Shown piece after piece: positions 13,042 to 15,313 of a stretch of 15,313 bases of DNA. The notes below the pieces were generated by a model. The model did not search any database. It worked only from the letters and a program-made list of their open reading frames with translations, and was not told the origin of the DNA. Numbering within the stretch: the first letter of the stretch is position 1; each line of letters starts with the position of its first letter. Source of the stretch: Bacillota bacterium (GTDB lineage: Bacteria > Bacillota > DTU025); contig DUWJ01000152.1 in assembly GCA_012842765.1 (NCBI GenBank), forward strand, positions 1 to 15,313. Direction: 5' to 3'. The translations under genes and the position numbers were made by a program.

Positions 13042-14085
13042 ATGATCATCAGGTCGGCTGAACCCAAGGACGATGCTGTTCTCCTCGGCATTGAATCAGT
13101 GGCAGGGCAGGGAGATCAGATCCGCCTTATCGGAGAGCGGGACAGTTTTTTCAGTAGGGCCAGACAGTTTGAAAACACGCTGCTTTTTGTCGGCGAAAAC
13201 GAGACCACCGGCAAGCTACACGGCGTTGTGGCCGCCTCGGTCCTGCCCGTTCGCGTAGAGGGACGAGAGCGAATAGGCGCATACATGTTCGACCTCCGCT
13301 CCAACCCGGAGACGAATAAGGGACTGTCCAGGGCGATGTACTTGATATGGAAGGGCCTTGAGGACCGCCTTCTGCAGTGTGGAACGGAGTTCATATACGG
13401 GCTGATAAAGGAGGACAACTCCCGCTCGTACAGCATTGCTACACGCATGGGAGCAACGCCCCGTGGTGAGAAACGTTTCCTCACATTTCCGGTCTTCCGC
13501 CGAATTAGAGTCTCCCGCGAGGTCCAGACGATTTCACATGTGGATGCAATGGAAGAGCATCTCGCTGCAGCGAAGCATTATGACGGTCCATACCAGCTCT
13601 GGCCCATCATGGATGATTTCAGCTACATGCAAGGTCTGCTGGACAAATACCTAGTGACCAAGATGGAATGTGGATCTTCTTCTCTGAAGATATGGGATTC
13701 TTCACTCAACTGCGCCTACCGCGTCTCCGCCATGCCTAGACCCTTCGAGATTCTCGGCACGGTTCTCAGGGCAGCCAGCCATTTGGTCCCTCTGCCCAAA
13801 ATCCCCATGCTCAGCCAAAAGCTGCGTATCTGGAACGTGTACGATATCATCACACGTCCGGGCCAGCGCAGCGAGGCGCAGGCGCTGATCGCAAAGGCAA
13901 ACAACTTAGCTTTGGAACACGGGGTAGACTTTCTAATCATCACCGTGGATGCCGAGGAGGAAGAGCTCCGGTGGCTCAGGCGCCGCTGCCTGATGCCGCT
14001 TGATTACAAATTGATGGTTAAGGAGTATAACCCTGTTCCGGAGTTTTTCGGCAAGACATATTTCGATCCAAGATATCTCGGGTAA
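13042..14085 (+). CDS. GNAT-family N-acetyltransferase-like protein with C-terminal second domain
   Basis: 347-aa protein. Residues about 1-150 are a GNAT fold: MIIRSAEPKDDAVLL as first strand-helix, LLFVGENETTGKLHGVVAAS as central strands, FDLRSNPETNKGLSRAMY (84-100) in the acetyl-CoA-binding motif A position, and NSRSYSIATRMGATP (126-140) as motif B. The motif A loop is not the canonical QxxGxG/A, so acetyl-CoA use is plausible but not certain. Residues about 170-347 look like a second, more diverged GNAT-like half (KIWDSSLNCAYRVSAMP, then EHGVDFLIITVDAEEEELRWLRRR and FGKTYFDPRY). A tandem-GNAT architecture is my inference. The frame is open 22 codons upstream, but ATG 13042 follows AGGAGGGG at 5-nt spacing and begins the fold correctly. 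No signal peptide. Likely in one transcript with the permease. Substrate unknown. Confidence 0.78.
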   Translation: MIIRSAEPKDDAVLLGIESVAGQGDQIRLIGERDSFFSRARQFENTLLFVGENETTGKLHGVVAASVLPVRVEGRERIGAYMFDLRSNPETNKGLSRAMYLIWKGLEDRLLQCGTEFIYGLIKEDNSRSYSIATRMGATPRGEKRFLTFPVFRRIRVSREVQTISHVDAMEEHLAAAKHYDGPYQLWPIMDDFSYMQGLLDKYLVTKMECGSSSLKIWDSSLNCAYRVSAMPRPFEILGTVLRAASHLVPLPKIPMLSQKLRIWNVYDIITRPGQRSEAQALIAKANNLALEHGVDFLIITVDAEEEELRWLRRRCLMPLDYKLMVKEYNPVPEFFGKTYFDPRYLG

Positions 14086-14143
14086 CCATCGTCCCCGCAC
14101 CACATGGCGCCTCCCCGCCTTACAGACGCATTTTAAAGACTGA

Positions 14144-14158
14144 GCCTGGTTCCCAGGC
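14144..14158 (-). terminator. Small hairpin in the convergent gap, possible weak terminator
   Basis: GCCTGG (14144-14149) and CCAGGC (14153-14158) form a perfect 6-bp stem with a 3-nt loop. In the minus direction it is followed by UCAGUCUUUAAAA, a poor but U-containing tail 51 nt past the hydrolase stop. In the plus direction no U-run follows. The rest of the 123-bp gap shows nothing. Confidence 0.35.
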
Positions 14159-14208
14159 CGCAACGCGGGATTCGTCCAGCGAAGAGCGGGCAATCGCCAG
14201 ATGGTTGG

Positions 14209-15273
14209 CTAGATGTATGTAGTTGCCCATCTCATGTGTTCAACCAGTTCCGCGACGAAAGCATCTTTCTTCTCGATGTGGGGAGAATGACCGCATTCCT
14301 GGAAAACAACTTCCCGGAAAAATCCGCCATTCTTCGCATACCGGTCCAATACGGCCCTGGTCTGCTCTATCATTGGCTGAGGCGGAAAAACCTCGTTACC
14401 GGGCCAACCTGGCACTAATCCCAGTCTGCCCAAGTATCCTATATCAAATGGCGAGGCATCCGATATGAGCAGGTCGTCAGAACCGCGCACCCATAGTATG
14501 GGAGGTTTCACATCGAGATCGGCTATGCCATCAACCCTGAAGTACTTCGGTGAAATCGCATTGAGCACGCCGCAAGTTCCCGGGGCATATCCCGGCCAAT
14601 TGGGCGAGGGGGCGAAATCGCCTGGGTAATTGTGGTCGCCAACGGCTGTCTGAAGCAAGGCGTCCAAGAAATCATCTTCTCGTTCAGGGCGAAATTCCGG
14701 CCTCCAGAAGCAGGTGTTCAGGATATTCCTGGGTAAAGCCGGATCATCTCCTCCATCATTCACTTTCCTTTTCATCAGCTCCAAGAACTGCCGATTGACG
14801 CCTCCACCGCCGGAACCGGCATAGTCAGGCCAGCACGGAATCGCATCCGGCCCGCGCGTTCCGGAAAACCCGTAAGGGGATATGGGGGCCACAAGGGTCA
14901 ATGTGATGACCTTTCCCGGGTGGTCAAGCAAGTACTGCATGGCAATGCCTCCACCTAATGACCAGCCCACAAGGTGGAATTCTCTCAATCCGAGCAACCA
15001 GGTTAGGCTGTATAGGTCATCAGACCAATCCCGGACACCTCTCGTTGCGTCTACGGGTTTAGCTTGAGTGAGGCCAAACCCCCTCATGTCAGGTGCAACG
15101 CTCCTGTAATCGTCCGGAAGCGCGAACATCACTTCTTCCCAAAAAGTGGCCGATGCCGTGTTTCCATGAACGAACACGATAGGCTCGGCATCGAAATCGC
15201 CTCTTATCAGGATATGAAACTGCGCCCGGTCTGTCGTGTAATATATAGATTCAATGCCTTCAAGCTTTCCCAT
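14209..15273 (-). CDS. Alpha/beta hydrolase
   Basis: 354-aa cytoplasmic alpha/beta-fold hydrolase. Seen: oxyanion-hole motif VHGNTAS (35-41), nucleophile elbow GWSLGGG with Ser105, acidic member in RGSDDLL (Asp266 or Asp267), and catalytic His329 in ECGHSPH. This gives a complete Ser-Asp-His triad in the right order. APDMRGFG (60-67) is typical of the epoxide hydrolase/haloperoxidase-like branch, but with Ser as nucleophile it should act as an esterase, lipase or C-C hydrolase. The lid between about 130 and 250 is long and glycine-rich (YAGSGGGGVN). No secretion signal. Start ATG 15273 follows GGGAGGTG at about 10-nt spacing. Only 40 nt of upstream sequence are in the window. Substrate unknown and no functional link to the grd operon is visible. 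Confidence 0.85.
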   Translation of the reverse strand: MGKLEGIESIYYTTDRAQFHILIRGDFDAEPIVFVHGNTASATFWEEVMFALPDDYRSVAPDMRGFGLTQAKPVDATRGVRDWSDDLYSLTWLLGLREFHLVGWSLGGGIAMQYLLDHPGKVITLTLVAPISPYGFSGTRGPDAIPCWPDYAGSGGGGVNRQFLELMKRKVNDGGDDPALPRNILNTCFWRPEFRPEREDDFLDALLQTAVGDHNYPGDFAPSPNWPGYAPGTCGVLNAISPKYFRVDGIADLDVKPPILWVRGSDDLLISDASPFDIGYLGRLGLVPGWPGNEVFPPQPMIEQTRAVLDRYAKNGGFFREVVFQECGHSPHIEKKDAFVAELVEHMRWATTYI

Positions 15274-15313
15274 AGCCTGATCGCACCTCCCGCGTTGTTC
15301 CGTTTCTATCCAA

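Noticed and set aside
1..15313. tRNA genes, CRISPR arrays, insertion sequences or phage genes
   Set aside because: I looked on both strands and saw no cloverleaf with tRNA hallmarks, no regular direct repeats, no transposase or integrase motifs and no terminal inverted repeats.

Overview
The window looks like chromosomal DNA of an anaerobic, amino-acid-fermenting Bacillota (Clostridia-like) bacterium with fairly high GC. Three things point there: a complete selenium-dependent glycine reductase (grd) operon, strong Shine-Dalgarno sequences (GGAGG type) before nearly every gene, and consensus sigma-A promoters. A species cannot be named from the sequence alone.

Layout. Positions 1-1487 (+) hold a GAF-PAS histidine kinase that runs off the left edge. 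It converges on the grd operon, with a 12-bp hairpin between them. The operon occupies about 10383 down to 1746 on the minus strand, in the order promoter - tandem glycine riboswitch with terminator - grdX - trxB - trxA - grdE - grdA - grdB - grdC - grdD. Upstream of its promoter lie a minus-strand exported protein with FG-GAP-like calcium-binding loops (11547-10552), then, divergently, an amino-acid permease of the HAAAP/APC type (11728-12933) and a GNAT-family protein (13042-14085). An alpha/beta hydrolase (15273-14209, minus) closes the window.

How the genes work together. Glycine reductase converts glycine, phosphate and reduced thioredoxin to acetyl phosphate and ammonia. GrdB (substrate-binding, Sec350) and pyruvoyl-type GrdE form the glycine-specific protein B. 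GrdA (Sec43) carries the carboxymethyl-selenoether. GrdC and GrdD (protein C) release acetyl phosphate. TrxB and TrxA supply electrons. Both selenoprotein genes are split by in-frame UGA codons that a naive ORF caller reads as stops; here they are joined as 155-aa GrdA and 437-aa GrdB. The riboswitch appears to be a glycine-ON transcriptional switch: the 3' strand of aptamer 2 P1 is also the 5' strand of the terminator.

The system is known biochemistry. The less ordinary features are the riboswitch wiring with an extra aptamer-like motif in its leader, a TrxB with a C-terminal thioredoxin-like domain whose CxxC is replaced by SxxS, RNA hairpins in three of the operon's intergenic gaps (one can mask the grdB ribosome-binding site), and a clear bacterial-SECIS candidate in grdB.
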